64,000 bases of DNA from CAIWHR01 sp963726775 (lineage in GTDB: Bacteria; Pseudomonadota; Gammaproteobacteria; Burkholderiales; Casimicrobiaceae), in NCBI GenBank assembly GCA_963726775.1, contig CAVSDL010000001.1:558001-622000 (forward strand), read 5' to 3'. Of this stretch, positions 18,794 through 28,349 are shown piece after piece. Both the position numbers and the translations under genes were made by a program. Numbering within the stretch: the stretch's first letter is position 1; each line of letters starts with the position of its first letter. The notes beneath the pieces are model-generated. The model saw only the letters and a list, made by a program, of their open reading frames with translations, did no database searches and was not told the origin of the DNA.

Positions 18794-19501
18794 GGGGCAA
18801 GAGGTGCGGCGCGAGCCCGGCCAACGCTCGCACACATCCTGGTAGTCATCGGGGCGACCGATGTCGAGCCAGATTCCTTCGTGGACACGCACGCGCACCT
18901 CGCGCTTCGCGGCGAGCAAGCCCATCATCAGGTTATCGAACCCGAACGCCTGGTTCTCCGGGATCCACGACAGAATCTCGCTCGATACCGCGTAGACGCC
19001 CATGCTAACCGTATACGGGATCTCCGGCTTCTCCTCGAAACCGATCAGCTTGGCGCCGTCGACGTGCAGCACGCCGAAGTCGATCGATTGCGTGCGTGCC
19101 GATGCCGAGATTGTGAACATCGCGTGCGCTTCGATATGGCTGTCGAGGAGTGCGTCGAACCGGAGGTCGGTCAGAACGTCGCCATTCATCACGAGGAAGT
19201 TCGCGGGCAGGTCCCGCATCAGCCGCAGTGGCCCCATCGTGCCGAGCGGCTGGAAGCCGAGCGAATACGTGAGCGCGATTCCCCATTTCGACCCGTCGCC
19301 GAAGAATGCGCGGATCAATTCGGCTTGGTGATTCACGGCAATTGTCGCGCTGCCGAAACCAGTCGCGACTAGCTGGCGGATGATGATTTCGAGGATCGGC
19401 ATGTCGGCGACCGGCACCAGCGGCTTAGGAAGCGTCACCGTATATGGGCGGAGGCGCGTACCGCGACCACCCGCAAGGATGACTGCATGGTGATTAGTCA
19501 T
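18794..19501 (-). CDS. Sugar-1-phosphate nucleotidylyltransferase domain
   Basis: About 236 residues match the NTP-transferase fold. They have the start AVILAGGRGTRLRPYTVTLP with the LPKPL lysine, FLVMNGDVLTDL carrying the metal-binding Asp, GFEEKPEIPY, and WLDIGRPDDYQDV. It should make an NDP-sugar, most likely GDP-mannose- or heptose-type, but specificity is not readable. The frame runs without a stop into the GT2 coding region downstream, which suggests a bifunctional protein, although a lost stop through an indel cannot be excluded. The ATG overlaps the upstream YfhO-like gene stop (ATGA). Confidence 0.85.
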
Positions 19502-22356
19502 GACGCTGTAAGGTGTCGCTTCACGTTTGCGGTGAGAGGATCGGCTGCGAGTCCCCTCCGGCGCCGACTGCGAGTGGCGGACACGAGGTAAACGACGAGG
19601 ATGGCGAGGCCCGCGGCTGCGGCCCCGAATCCCAGCAGTAGGCTCACGGGGAAGAAGTTGAATACCACGGTATGGCGGCCGGCCGGTACCTCCACCGCCT
19701 GAAACGCCACGTTTGCTTCGAGCACGCGGGTGGGATTTCCGTCGAGGGTCGCTGTCCAGCCCGGATAGAAAGATTCGGCGACTACTAGATACGCGTCGAC
19801 CGGCGCTTGCACGTCGACCGTCACTGTACGACTCTGGCGCTCGACGATGCGCGCCTCGCCCACGCCCGATGGCGCGGTCGCCTTCGCCGATATCGTTGTA
19901 TCCAACGGGAGCAGCACGGTAGCGTAGGGATCATATGGGCGACCATCGGGCAGTCGTCCTGAGCGAATCGCAGCGAGCGCCGATGCATGCGCAAGCGGCA
20001 CCGCGTGCGCGACAAGCCACGCGGGCGCTCCCAATCCAACGACCCGACGCACCCATGCCACGCCGGGCAGTTGCCGTGCTTCGGCCTGCTGCACCTCCGC
20101 GCCCCACATAAGGTCCTCTGCCGCGACGCGACGGCGGACACCGCTGCTCGCGTCGACGAGCTCAAGCGACCGCAGCGTTATGCCGGGACCCGGCGGCTGG
20201 AGCCAGCGCAACACAACCTCGTTGACCTCGTGCGGAGCCCCATCGGGATGCAGCGGGAGCGAGGTGCGGAACCAGCGCCCGTTAAAGTCGCCGTAAGGAA
20301 ACGTTTCCGAGTCGGGCGGGCGGCGATGCGCGATCACAGCGACGACGTCCGGGCGGTCGATGGCCCACTCGGCGGTGTCACGTCCCGCGCGCAGGGTCAC
20401 CTCGCCGACCGTGCCGGATACTCCGTTCGCCAAGATCGCTAGCACCGACGCATCCTGCGCCACGCCCACAGCACAAGAAAGGTGCGAGACGACCTCAACA
20501 TGGGTCGCACGCGTGCTCGCGACTAATCGGGCGGACCCCGCCAGCAGGCCCGGCAGCGTCGTGCAATCTCCACCAAATTGGAAAGGGCGTTGCGATTGCA
20601 CGCTACTGACAAGCCACGCGGTTCCGTTAAGCTGCAAGCGACGCCGCAAGCCGCGCAGCGATAAGACGCTGGCCGACGACTCGACGCCTATCGCTTCCGC
20701 GTAGTCACGAAGCACAAGCGGGCCATAACCACTGGCGGAGGGCAGGCCGTAGAGCAGGTTGAGATTGGGCCGCGCGGGCGCCGTTTGCCCGCCGCCGTCG
20801 ATGAAAAGCACGCGGCCGTCCGCGCGTTGTACGTCCTCGGAGAAGCGCTCCCATGCTGGGGCGAGCGTCACCTCCCCCTTTGCTGGCCCCGCGCGCCATT
20901 CGTAGAACGATCCGAACGCTGCAAGATCAGCCGTGAGCACCGCGAGCAGGAACAGGAGCGCGTTTACACCGCGACGCGCAAGCCAGAATACGGCGCTGAC
21001 GGACAGCACCATCCCGACGAGCCCTGTGTACACGGCTGGATTGCTTACCCAACTGGGAAGTGTAATCCCCTTGGCCAAGGCGGCCGCGGTGAGGCTTGGA
21101 TAGGCAGCGTAACTCGCGCCCACCGCGAGGGTGAGCAGCGTCGCGCCACGCAGCCAGAACGCGCGCTTGCGCGCTTTACCGGACAGGCGCCCTGCGACGA
21201 TTGCCTTATATCCGAAGGCCGAAAGCACTGCGAGCGCGAGTGCCGTTATAAACGCTGTGCGCGCCGGAGCGCGGAACTGACTGAGCCCGGGCAAGTGGAA
21301 TGCGAGCTTCGCAAGTGGCAACGAAGCCCCGAGCGCGTACATGATCGCAATTGCGGCGATGACAACCCAGAAGACCACTTCGGGTTCACGCGAGCGGGCC
21401 GAATATGCCGCAATAGCAAGCAGTAATGTCGAAATACCTGTGTAGGTCGCAAGCTCTGTTAGGTTCCAGGCACCGAAGTAGGCTAAACCGAAACCCGGAG
21501 AGGAGCCGAACAAATTGGGGAAAAAGAACAGAACCAGGTCGCGCGGCGCAAGCGCGTAGCTCGTGAAATCGGCAAAGGTCCACTGGTCACGCATCGCCCG
21601 TCCCCCGAGCTCGGCGAGCGGGATGAGCTGGACGCACGCGACGGCAAGTCCTGCACCCAACAGCACCGAATAGCCAGCCACATGCTCGCCGCGAGATCCT
21701 GGCGCGCAGCTCAGTATCGAGAACGCCGCGTATACCACCGCGAGCAAAAGCCCGTAGACAAAGACTTGCGGGTGGCCTCCAAATGAAGAAAGCGCGATCG
21801 CCGCTGCGCCCACCGCCGGCGGCCACAGCGCATCGCGGTCGCGGGCCCGGGCAATCGCGAACATGATCCACGGGATCCAAGCTGCCGAGTAGACAATCGT
21901 TAGGTGACCGAGATGGGCAATCATTGCCCCGCCAGATGCGTACACCAGACCCGCTAGCGCGCCTGCACCACGCAAGCCGGTCAGCGTGCGCGCGAGCGCA
22001 TACGCACCGCATCCTGCGAGCACGTAGACTGCAGTCACGGCGGAGTTGTAGTTATCACCGAAAAGGCGCAATGGGCTGAACATCAGCGCCTGTGCGTCCG
22101 CAAATGCAGGATGCCCGGCATAAAGCTCGTGATTCCACAAGCCCCAACGCGAAAGGAGTGCGGGCACGTAATAAATCATCCCGTCACCTGGTGCTAGTAG
22201 TCGCCCTGCGAGCGTTGCCGGCGCAAAGTAGACTGCAAAGTAGATCGTGAACAGGAGCGCAACGATTACGCCCTCGCGTGCGCTAATCGCGTTACCGTTT
22301 GGCCTCGACGTCGCCACCGATACCAATGCGTATCCCGCGGTATCGCTTGCAGTCAT
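19498..22356 (-). CDS. YfhO-family polytopic membrane protein
   Basis: The product is about 952 residues from the ATG at 22356. It has a dozen or so hydrophobic helices from residue 30 to about 500 and a large C-terminal region. Recognisable segments are YVPALLSRWGLWNHELYAGHPAFADAQ, and SLRALG-type PLLVLRDYAEAIG near the middle. The end carries the family motif VDAYLVVAESFYPGWTATLDG followed by PAGRHTVVFNF and a final helix. YfhO proteins are GT-C-like and are linked to glycosylation of lipoteichoic acid or to other cell-surface sugars. Here it probably uses a polyprenyl-phosphate sugar, perhaps made by the neighbouring GT2. The start codon is uncertain. Confidence 0.82.
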   Translation of the reverse strand: MTASDTAGYALVSVATSRPNGNAISAREGVIVALLFTIYFAVYFAPATLAGRLLAPGDGMIYYVPALLSRWGLWNHELYAGHPAFADAQALMFSPLRLFGDNYNSAVTAVYVLAGCGAYALARTLTGLRGAGALAGLVYASGGAMIAHLGHLTIVYSAAWIPWIMFAIARARDRDALWPPAVGAAAIALSSFGGHPQVFVYGLLLAVVYAAFSILSCAPGSRGEHVAGYSVLLGAGLAVACVQLIPLAELGGRAMRDQWTFADFTSYALAPRDLVLFFFPNLFGSSPGFGLAYFGAWNLTELATYTGISTLLLAIAAYSARSREPEVVFWVVIAAIAIMYALGASLPLAKLAFHLPGLSQFRAPARTAFITALALAVLSAFGYKAIVAGRLSGKARKRAFWLRGATLLTLAVGASYAAYPSLTAAALAKGITLPSWVSNPAVYTGLVGMVLSVSAVFWLARRGVNALLFLLAVLTADLAAFGSFYEWRAGPAKGEVTLAPAWERFSEDVQRADGRVLFIDGGGQTAPARPNLNLLYGLPSASGYGPLVLRDYAEAIGVESSASVLSLRGLRRRLQLNGTAWLVSSVQSQRPFQFGGDCTTLPGLLAGSARLVASTRATHVEVVSHLSCAVGVAQDASVLAILANGVSGTVGEVTLRAGRDTAEWAIDRPDVVAVIAHRRPPDSETFPYGDFNGRWFRTSLPLHPDGAPHEVNEVVLRWLQPPGPGITLRSLELVDASSGVRRRVAAEDLMWGAEVQQAEARQLPGVAWVRRVVGLGAPAWLVAHAVPLAHASALAAIRSGRLPDGRPYDPYATVLLPLDTTISAKATAPSGVGEARIVERQSRTVTVDVQAPVDAYLVVAESFYPGWTATLDGNPTRVLEANVAFQAVEVPAGRHTVVFNFFPVSLLLGFGAAAAGLAILVVYLVSATRSRRRRGLAADPLTANVKRHLTAS

Positions 22357-22839
22357 CTCTGAACGAGCGACAATTGGTCTTGCGAAACGCATGGAGCAAA
22401 TGTTCCGCATCCATTCGTAGGCACGCGAAGGAGACCGCTGCCACAACAACCGTCACCAACGCTCATCGCTTCGGTTGGACCACTGTGGCGAGCACTGGGA
22501 CGAGGCGACACGTTTGGACTTGGAGACCAGGCGAGAGTGAAAATTAGCATTGTCGAGTCAAACGGCGTTCACGATCTCATTTTCGTGTCGCGGCTCGGAG
22601 TTTCGACAATATTCACGTGACCTAGTCACGACTGCACACGGCGAGGACGCAACTCATTTTTCGCAGATTTTGAGGCAGTGGCCTCGATTTGATTCCGATG
22701 GTAGCTGCGAGGCGACCGACAACCCAAACCAAAGCGAGGCCACCATGGTAGAGGATACTACGGCAGACATGAAGATCGTGATTCAAGGTGAGAGTTGGCT
22801 CGGTTTGTTGAGACAGATTTCCGCGTTTCGTAAGTGAAT

Positions 22840-22974
22840 TTACTGCAGCAGTGGGAATCCGTAGGCTCGCCGCCAGCGCGTGACCAGGATCTCTTTCAGG
22901 CTGCGATCTTTGAGGTTTGTGGGGTGACCTATCGGCAGGCGATTTGCCAGCGCTTCGAGAGCTGATTGGTCCGG
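22840..22974 (-). pseudogene. Out-of-frame C-terminal coding debris after an FkbM gene
   Basis: Between the FkbM gene and the YfhO-like gene one minus-strand frame reads DQSALEALANRLPIGHPTNL, then KDRSLKEILVTRWRRAYG, ending FPLLQ at 22840. It looks like real protein but has no start and lies in a different frame from the FkbM gene. It may be the true end of that protein after a second frameshift, or the remnant of another. The rest of the 22450-22839 region shows nothing recognisable. Confidence 0.4.
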
Positions 22975-23628
22975 TTAAGAGGTAACGCAACATAATCCCA
23001 GACCTCTTGTTTCTCGGCGCTTAGGACGAACGCACCGGGGGTTCAATGGCCGCTGCAGGATGTCGAAAATTGCGTACGGGCGGTCGGCCCAGAACGCAGC
23101 CATGTCCTCGACCGTGATCCCGTAGCTGCCGAGACTGTTGGCGCCGAACTCGAATGTGACGACCGGCGCGAACCGCTCGAGGAGTGCCGCCGCCCCGCGC
23201 AGAATACCGAGTTCGCCGCCCTCGGCGTCGATCTTGATGTAGTCGAGCCGATCCGCGTTCGCGAACAGGCGATCGAGCATCCTGACTTCCACCCGAATGC
23301 GCTCCAAACGCGTCGGGCCGTCGTAGATGCGGGTCTTGAGCCCGCTGTAGGCAGGCAAGTCTACAGCCACGACGAATTCGTCTTCGCCCTCCCTGTCCGC
23401 AAGCGCAAAGGGCTGAACGGTCACCGCGGCATTTCCCGCCACAGCTTGCTCTAGCTGCGTCCGGGCAGACGGTAGCGGCTCGAAAGCGAAAACCTGCCCG
23501 CCCGGTGCCACCGCTCGCGCGATCGGGACCGTGTGCCGGCCGACGTGTGCGCCAGCATCGATGGCGACATCGCCAGGCTTCAGCAGTGTTCGATAAAATT
23601 CTTCGAGTAGTTGTTCGTAGTCAGGCAT
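22975..23628 (-). CDS. FkbM-family methyltransferase, 3' end probably frameshifted
   Basis: The protein starts at the ATG at 23628, seven bases after GGAG. It has the SAM site VAIDAGAHVGRHTVPIARAV (about residues 20-39), FAFEPLPSA, and the family segment LDYIKIDAEGGELGILRGA. Past residue 190 the frame becomes unlike the family. The +1 frame reads TPGAFVLSAEKQEVWDYVALP, a normal FkbM ending, so one extra base near 23036-23044 is likely. It would methylate a glycan hydroxyl. It is followed on the same strand by the YfhO-like gene and preceded by another FkbM gene. Confidence 0.75.
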   Translation of the reverse strand: MPDYEQLLEEFYRTLLKPGDVAIDAGAHVGRHTVPIARAVAPGGQVFAFEPLPSARTQLEQAVAGNAAVTVQPFALADREGEDEFVVAVDLPAYSGLKTRIYDGPTRLERIRVEVRMLDRLFANADRLDYIKIDAEGGELGILRGAAALLERFAPVVTFEFGANSLGSYGITVEDMAAFWADRPYAIFDILQRPLNPRCVRPKRRETRGLGLCCVTS

Positions 23629-23677
23629 TGCCACGCTCCACTACGCAAAATGGCGCACAACCATTCGTATTCATTGC

Positions 23678-24676
23678 CTATCCAGTCCTGCGCCGAGCCA
23701 CAACGTTGCAATTGCCGAGTTCGCCCTGCTGGAATTCCTTCCAGCGAATGGACGTCGATGGGGCTTCCATCCGGAAGGCATCGAATCCATTCTCGTCGAG
23801 GTAACGCAGCACTGCAGCGCCGCCCGCTGCCGAATTCCGCTTCAGCCAGTACTCGTTCAGCTCGAGGACGAGTATCGGATTGCATCGGGCGAAGACACCG
23901 GAAAGCCCCTGCAGCACCGCGGGCTCGTGTCCCTCGACGTCGATCTTGATCAACCCCGGAAGCGGAAGATCCTCTTCGTCGAGCCGTACGCATTCGATCG
24001 AAGTCGCCGACGCTGACGTCCTGTCGACGACGTACATATTGGCGGCCGCCAGCATCGGTACGTGGCCGCGCGAATTCGAGCACGCGACGTTACGCGCAGC
24101 GACGCGCGGGCCAAAGCGATTCTCACGAACGTTCCTGGTGATGATTTCGAAACTGCGCGGCATGGGTTCGTAGGCGCAGACTCTACCGGTTTCGCCCGTA
24201 AGCACGGCAAAAAGGCAGGTGTAGAAGCCGGTCTGCGCGCCGATGTCCCAGCAGGTCATTCCCGGGGTGACCGTTTCGCGGAAGAAACCGACCGTGTCAG
24301 GCTCGTATATCCCGAACCCCATCTTGACTCCCATCTCGGTGTCCCGCGTATCGAACCAGAATCGAAAATCGGGGAGCTCCGCCATGAGAAGATGATTCGG
24401 CGGCATGAACCCCGTGCGACTGGCGAACTCCGGCGACGACGTCAACGACGCGAGGAACTCCCGCAGGGTGGTCGCCTTGGAAAGCTCGACGAGATGCGGC
24501 AACTCCTGCTCGGGATTCGGATTGCGGCCCAGGAACAGCCGGTACGCAAAGATCGCATCGAGCGGATCGAGCTTGAAATACAGGCCCGGGTCAGACCAAT
24601 CCTCGATGAAGCGCCTGAACTCTTCGCGCAACGGGTCGAGGTGGGAAGACGTGGGTGCGGCGTGCCGGCTTGTCAT
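23678..24676 (-). CDS. FkbM-family methyltransferase with N-terminal DUF4214-like segment
   Basis: The 332-residue product has an N-terminal helical region (about 20-95) with LDAIFAYRLFLGRNPNPEQE and REFLASLTSSPEFASR, a pattern like DUF4214 modules. The FkbM domain follows: TCWDIGAQTGFYTCLFAVL (about 140-158), VCAYEPMPRSFEIITRNV, and LIKIDVEGHEPAVLQGL. This protein is about 50 bases upstream of the next FkbM gene, so two methyltransferases of the same family act in this run. Substrate is not known. Confidence 0.85.
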   Translation of the reverse strand: MTSRHAAPTSSHLDPLREEFRRFIEDWSDPGLYFKLDPLDAIFAYRLFLGRNPNPEQELPHLVELSKATTLREFLASLTSSPEFASRTGFMPPNHLLMAELPDFRFWFDTRDTEMGVKMGFGIYEPDTVGFFRETVTPGMTCWDIGAQTGFYTCLFAVLTGETGRVCAYEPMPRSFEIITRNVRENRFGPRVAARNVACSNSRGHVPMLAAANMYVVDRTSASATSIECVRLDEEDLPLPGLIKIDVEGHEPAVLQGLSGVFARCNPILVLELNEYWLKRNSAAGGAAVLRYLDENGFDAFRMEAPSTSIRWKEFQQGELGNCNVVARRRTG

Positions 24677-24740
24677 CGTCGCCCCCGATGGCGGCCGATC
24701 GCGGCGCCGCCGATCGGGTTACCTTCGATGTCACGCATGG

Positions 24741-27272
24741 TCATGACGTCTGCGGCAGAGTGATAACAGGGGCGCCGGTTGCCGGCACTCCGGCGTTCAC
24801 GGCGGTGAGGCGGCCCGCATCCACGATTCGTAGCAGCTGTTGCGCGACGTTGCTCCACTGCCGGGCCTCGGCTACGCGATGCGACTGGTCCTCGAGGTGC
24901 CGGCAGAGTCCCGGAATGGAAAGCACGGCGGCGATCGCGGCGGCCAACACGGGCGGCGAATTGTCCTCCGCCATGTAGGCGACGCCGCGCAATTCGTCGA
25001 AGATTCGCGCCCGCGTCGTAATCAGCGGCCGCCGTGCGGCCAGTGCCGTGGCGGCCGCCGCACTGGCGCCCTCGTCGGAATTCCCATACGGCAATACGAT
25101 GGCTTTGGCTCGAGCGAGCCGTGCGATGGCCACGTCGATGTCGACGAAGCGGGGATCCAGGTGCACCGCATCGCCCAGTCCGAGTTCGGTGATTCGTCGT
25201 TTGACACTTCCGAGGTAGTCGGTGGAATCCTGCACCGGATAGAGCGCCGTCTGTGCGAACAGTCGAATGCCGGGAAAGACGCCGCGCAGGATCTGCATGG
25301 CCTCGACCAGCTCGAGAAGCCCCTTGTGAGGCCGCAGGAAGCCGAACGTCGCGAGGATCGGGTCGGCATCCGCAGCGGCGAACGGAAACCCGGGATTCGC
25401 GATCGTCGCTGCCGCCCGGATGCCCAGTGGGAAGAACTGCGCATGGCCGATCCCGAGGCCACGAAGCCGATCCTCTTCGGCGGGACGGTGGACAAGGACT
25501 TCGACCGGCAGGATCGCAAGCTGGGCGAGGAAGCCGGCCGTCGCATCACTCGAATTGTGCAGCGACACGCTGACGGCGGCGCCCGCGGCCGTCAGCGTGC
25601 GCAGCAATTCGAGCAGCATCGCCTCGGGGAAGAATCCGCGATGGTACTGGACGTTGAGATGGCCGATCGCCCGCGCGCGAAGGAGCCGCACGACTTCGGT
25701 CGCATTGACGCGGCTCTGCGTCCACGTGGTGTTGTCGTAACGCCAAATGCGTTCCACCGCCGCCGCCCGCAGCGCGGGCGAGAGGGGAATCACGGCGACT
25801 TCATGCCCGTCCAGCAGGTTCGCGACGATCGTCATTTCGGCGCCCGCCGCAATCAGGGCCTCGGTCAGATACGTCGTGTATTCGGCGATGCCGCAGCGGA
25901 TGCCCAAGGTTGATAGGATCGCGACTCGCGGCGGCGACGCGCCGGTTGTCCCGCGCTGCTCCACGGCGTCGCGCGCGGCCGTGATGGTAAATGGCTTCTC
26001 GACGTGGCGCGCCGCAGCCGCCGCCTCGCGCTGCTCCAGTGCACGGCGCACAATGGCACCGAGCATTGGCGACAATGTTTCCCAGGCGAAGTCCCTTTCG
26101 ACCCAGCGGCGGTTGTCGGCGCCCAGTTGCAGCCGCACTTCCACGTTCGCGATGAGCCGGGCCAGAGCGCCGGCGATGGACTCCGGTGCGCAAATGGCGA
26201 TGCCGCGCGTGGTCGCATCGCAGATGCCGCGGGCCCCGATCACGGTCGAGACGATCGGCAATCCTGCCGCCATGAAATCGAACATCTTGATGTTGGTTCC
26301 GGAGCCCGAGAACATCGGGTTCAGCGCAACGTCAGCCGCCTGGAGAAGCCTGAGTCTTTCCTCGTCGGAAACGCGTCCCGTGACACGAACATTCGCCCCG
26401 ATCTTTGAGTGTACCGACGCTGCGTCGCCGACACCGCCGCAAATCAGGAACGTGACCGCCGGCAGAGCAGGCGCGATGTCCTTCGCGATGTATTCGGCTG
26501 CCTCGACGTTCGGGCCGTAGTTGCTGCCGAAGAACACGGCCGCCGGACCCACGATGCCCAACGCGGCCTTGGCGGCGGCCCGTGCCGCGGCCGAGGGCGG
26601 GACGATCGACGCCACAAACACGCCGTTGGGCACGACCCACATCCGCTCGCGCGGCACGCCGTAGGCATCGTGGTAGAACGAGATATCGTCGGTGGAACAG
26701 CCGACGACGACGTCGGCGTCGCGCGCAAGGAACGACTCGGTCATCGCAACGCTCCTGGCGATCTCGCGCCCGAACGGCGTATCACCGAGGATTTCGTAAC
26801 GCAGCAGCGCCTCGACGTTCTGGGAATCGTAGACGACGAGCTGTCGGCCGCGATCGACAGCGTCGGCGACCAACGGGTGCACCCAGGGATGCGCGAACAC
26901 GACTGCGTCGGCATCGGCGATGGCAGCGCGAGCGCGATCGAGGAACGCCTGCGACAGGCGTCCCAGTATCGGGAACGCCGTGTCGATGATCGACGCACCG
27001 CCAGCAAGATCGCGCCATTGCGCGTCGCGGCGGAAGTGCTCGTCGGAGAGCGGCACGTCGATTTCCGTCAATGAATCGTTGATCCGCAGCTCCCTCCTCC
27101 GCTCACCGGGCCAGTCGTACGTGCCCACGTAAGTCGTCTCGAATTGTGGTCCGAGCGCATGGTAGAGCCCCAGCAGCCGCAATCGTCCTCCACCGACGGC
27201 CGGCATGATGGGCTGCATGTCGACGACTGCAACCCGGGCCTTCGTCGGCAACACGTTCGGCAGCGTGCTCAC
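24741..27272 (-). CDS. Two-domain GT4-type glycosyltransferase (tandem fusion)
   Basis: The 843-residue product contains two complete GT-B glycosyltransferase units. The first (about 10-410) has VPNGVFVASIVPP, FFGSNYGPNVEAAEYI and MFSGSGTNIKMFDFMAAGLPIV. The second (about 445-820) has ILSTLGIRCGIAEYTTYL, FGFLRPHKGLLELVEAM, and VLPYGNSDEGASAAAATALA. Each ends in the E/D-containing acceptor of a retaining GT4 enzyme, so it may add two sugars in sequence. The GTG at 27272 is chosen because it overlaps the upstream stop codon (GTGA); an upstream in-frame start at 27332 would overlap the preceding gene by more. Confidence 0.88.
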   Translation of the reverse strand: MSTLPNVLPTKARVAVVDMQPIMPAVGGGRLRLLGLYHALGPQFETTYVGTYDWPGERRRELRINDSLTEIDVPLSDEHFRRDAQWRDLAGGASIIDTAFPILGRLSQAFLDRARAAIADADAVVFAHPWVHPLVADAVDRGRQLVVYDSQNVEALLRYEILGDTPFGREIARSVAMTESFLARDADVVVGCSTDDISFYHDAYGVPRERMWVVPNGVFVASIVPPSAAARAAAKAALGIVGPAAVFFGSNYGPNVEAAEYIAKDIAPALPAVTFLICGGVGDAASVHSKIGANVRVTGRVSDEERLRLLQAADVALNPMFSGSGTNIKMFDFMAAGLPIVSTVIGARGICDATTRGIAICAPESIAGALARLIANVEVRLQLGADNRRWVERDFAWETLSPMLGAIVRRALEQREAAAAARHVEKPFTITAARDAVEQRGTTGASPPRVAILSTLGIRCGIAEYTTYLTEALIAAGAEMTIVANLLDGHEVAVIPLSPALRAAAVERIWRYDNTTWTQSRVNATEVVRLLRARAIGHLNVQYHRGFFPEAMLLELLRTLTAAGAAVSVSLHNSSDATAGFLAQLAILPVEVLVHRPAEEDRLRGLGIGHAQFFPLGIRAAATIANPGFPFAAADADPILATFGFLRPHKGLLELVEAMQILRGVFPGIRLFAQTALYPVQDSTDYLGSVKRRITELGLGDAVHLDPRFVDIDVAIARLARAKAIVLPYGNSDEGASAAAATALAARRPLITTRARIFDELRGVAYMAEDNSPPVLAAAIAAVLSIPGLCRHLEDQSHRVAEARQWSNVAQQLLRIVDAGRLTAVNAGVPATGAPVITLPQTS

Positions 27273-28306
27273 GCCGCTCTCGCCATGGGAAATCCCAAGG
27301 CGCCCGCCAGCGCCGGCACCACGTTGTCCCACGTGATCGTCCGCTCCCGAGCCGCGGCAGAGGCGCCCAGCACCGCAGCAAACCCGCGATCGGCGTGGAG
27401 CCGCTCGAACGCGGCACCGAGGCGCTCCGGATCGGGCGGTACGACCAGGCCGGTGCGCTCGTGTTCCACCAGCACCGCCGCCTCACCCGAGTCACTGCAC
27501 GTGACGACGGGCTTGCCGCTGCGAAAGGCCTCGACGGTCACATAACCGTAGTCCTCGCGCACGGGAACGAAGGCGACCGCCAGCGCGTTCGCGTAGAGAT
27601 CGACCAGATCGGTCTCGGAGACCCGCCCGAGGAAGACGATCCGCGTATCGGCGCCGGCCCGTGCGCGCAACGCGTGCTCGTCCTCGCCCGCCCCGGCGAT
27701 GAGGAGCCGCAGCGGCGAGCGGATGTGCCGCATCGCCTCGATCGCCAGGTCCACTCGCTTCCAGCGATGAAGACGCCCGGGAAGGAAGATGTAGTCGCCA
27801 TGCGGACCGGCACGGAACCGGTCGAACCCCAGCGGGGGGTGCAGCACCACGGCGTCGATGCCGTTGTCCCGCTCCAGACGGCCCGCCACCTCGTGGCCGA
27901 TCGCGAACACCCGCCGCGTGCGCGGAGCGGCGAGCGCCAGCGTGTCGAGTTCGTGCACCCGCGCGCGCTGCGCGAGAAGCTGCGCCGTGGGCCTCGGGAA
28001 CGTCGTGTCGAACATGTCGTAGAACACGCGGATCGTGTGCACCAGGTAGCAGATGTGATTCGGGTGCCGGACGAGGTACGTCGGTGCCTTGGTCGAGATT
28101 ACGCCGTCGAAGGATCCGGCGTCGAAGTCGTAGGCGCGAAGATACGTTTCCTCGATGGAATCGTACGTCGATTCGTCGCTCCGGATGACCACGAGCTCGG
28201 CGTCGATTCCGCGTTCGACAAAGGCGCACTGAAGGCCGTCGAAGAACCGCTCCGCTCCGCCCTCCTCTCCCGCGCGGCTTCGAACCGTCAGGATGCCTAC
28301 GCGCAT
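27269..28306 (-). CDS. GT4-family glycosyltransferase
   Basis: The 345-residue product begins MRVGILTVRSRAGEEGGAER, a GT-B N-terminal strand with a glycine-rich acceptor loop. The C-terminal half has FLPGRLHRWKRVDLAIEAM, LLIAGAGEDEHAL, and VPVREDYGYVTVEAFRSGKPVV, which includes the retaining GT4 E-x7-E type element. It probably transfers a hexose from an NDP-sugar to a lipid-linked glycan at the cytoplasmic face. It is the second gene of the minus-strand run and is translationally coupled to the two-domain GT downstream. Confidence 0.88.
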   Translation of the reverse strand: MRVGILTVRSRAGEEGGAERFFDGLQCAFVERGIDAELVVIRSDESTYDSIEETYLRAYDFDAGSFDGVISTKAPTYLVRHPNHICYLVHTIRVFYDMFDTTFPRPTAQLLAQRARVHELDTLALAAPRTRRVFAIGHEVAGRLERDNGIDAVVLHPPLGFDRFRAGPHGDYIFLPGRLHRWKRVDLAIEAMRHIRSPLRLLIAGAGEDEHALRARAGADTRIVFLGRVSETDLVDLYANALAVAFVPVREDYGYVTVEAFRSGKPVVTCSDSGEAAVLVEHERTGLVVPPDPERLGAAFERLHADRGFAAVLGASAAARERTITWDNVVPALAGALGFPMARAA

Positions 28307-28349
28307 CGCCGTACCTGTTCGAATCGTGAACGTCGTCTATTCCGGCGCG

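Noticed and set aside
22299..22837. Plus-strand frames in the gap after the YfhO-like gene
   Set aside because: Short, no family match, no ribosome-binding site of note.
24840..25913. Plus-strand frame opposite the two-domain glycosyltransferase
   Set aside because: It is rich in R, G, D and Q with no recognisable domain, as expected for the antisense of a GC-rich gene.
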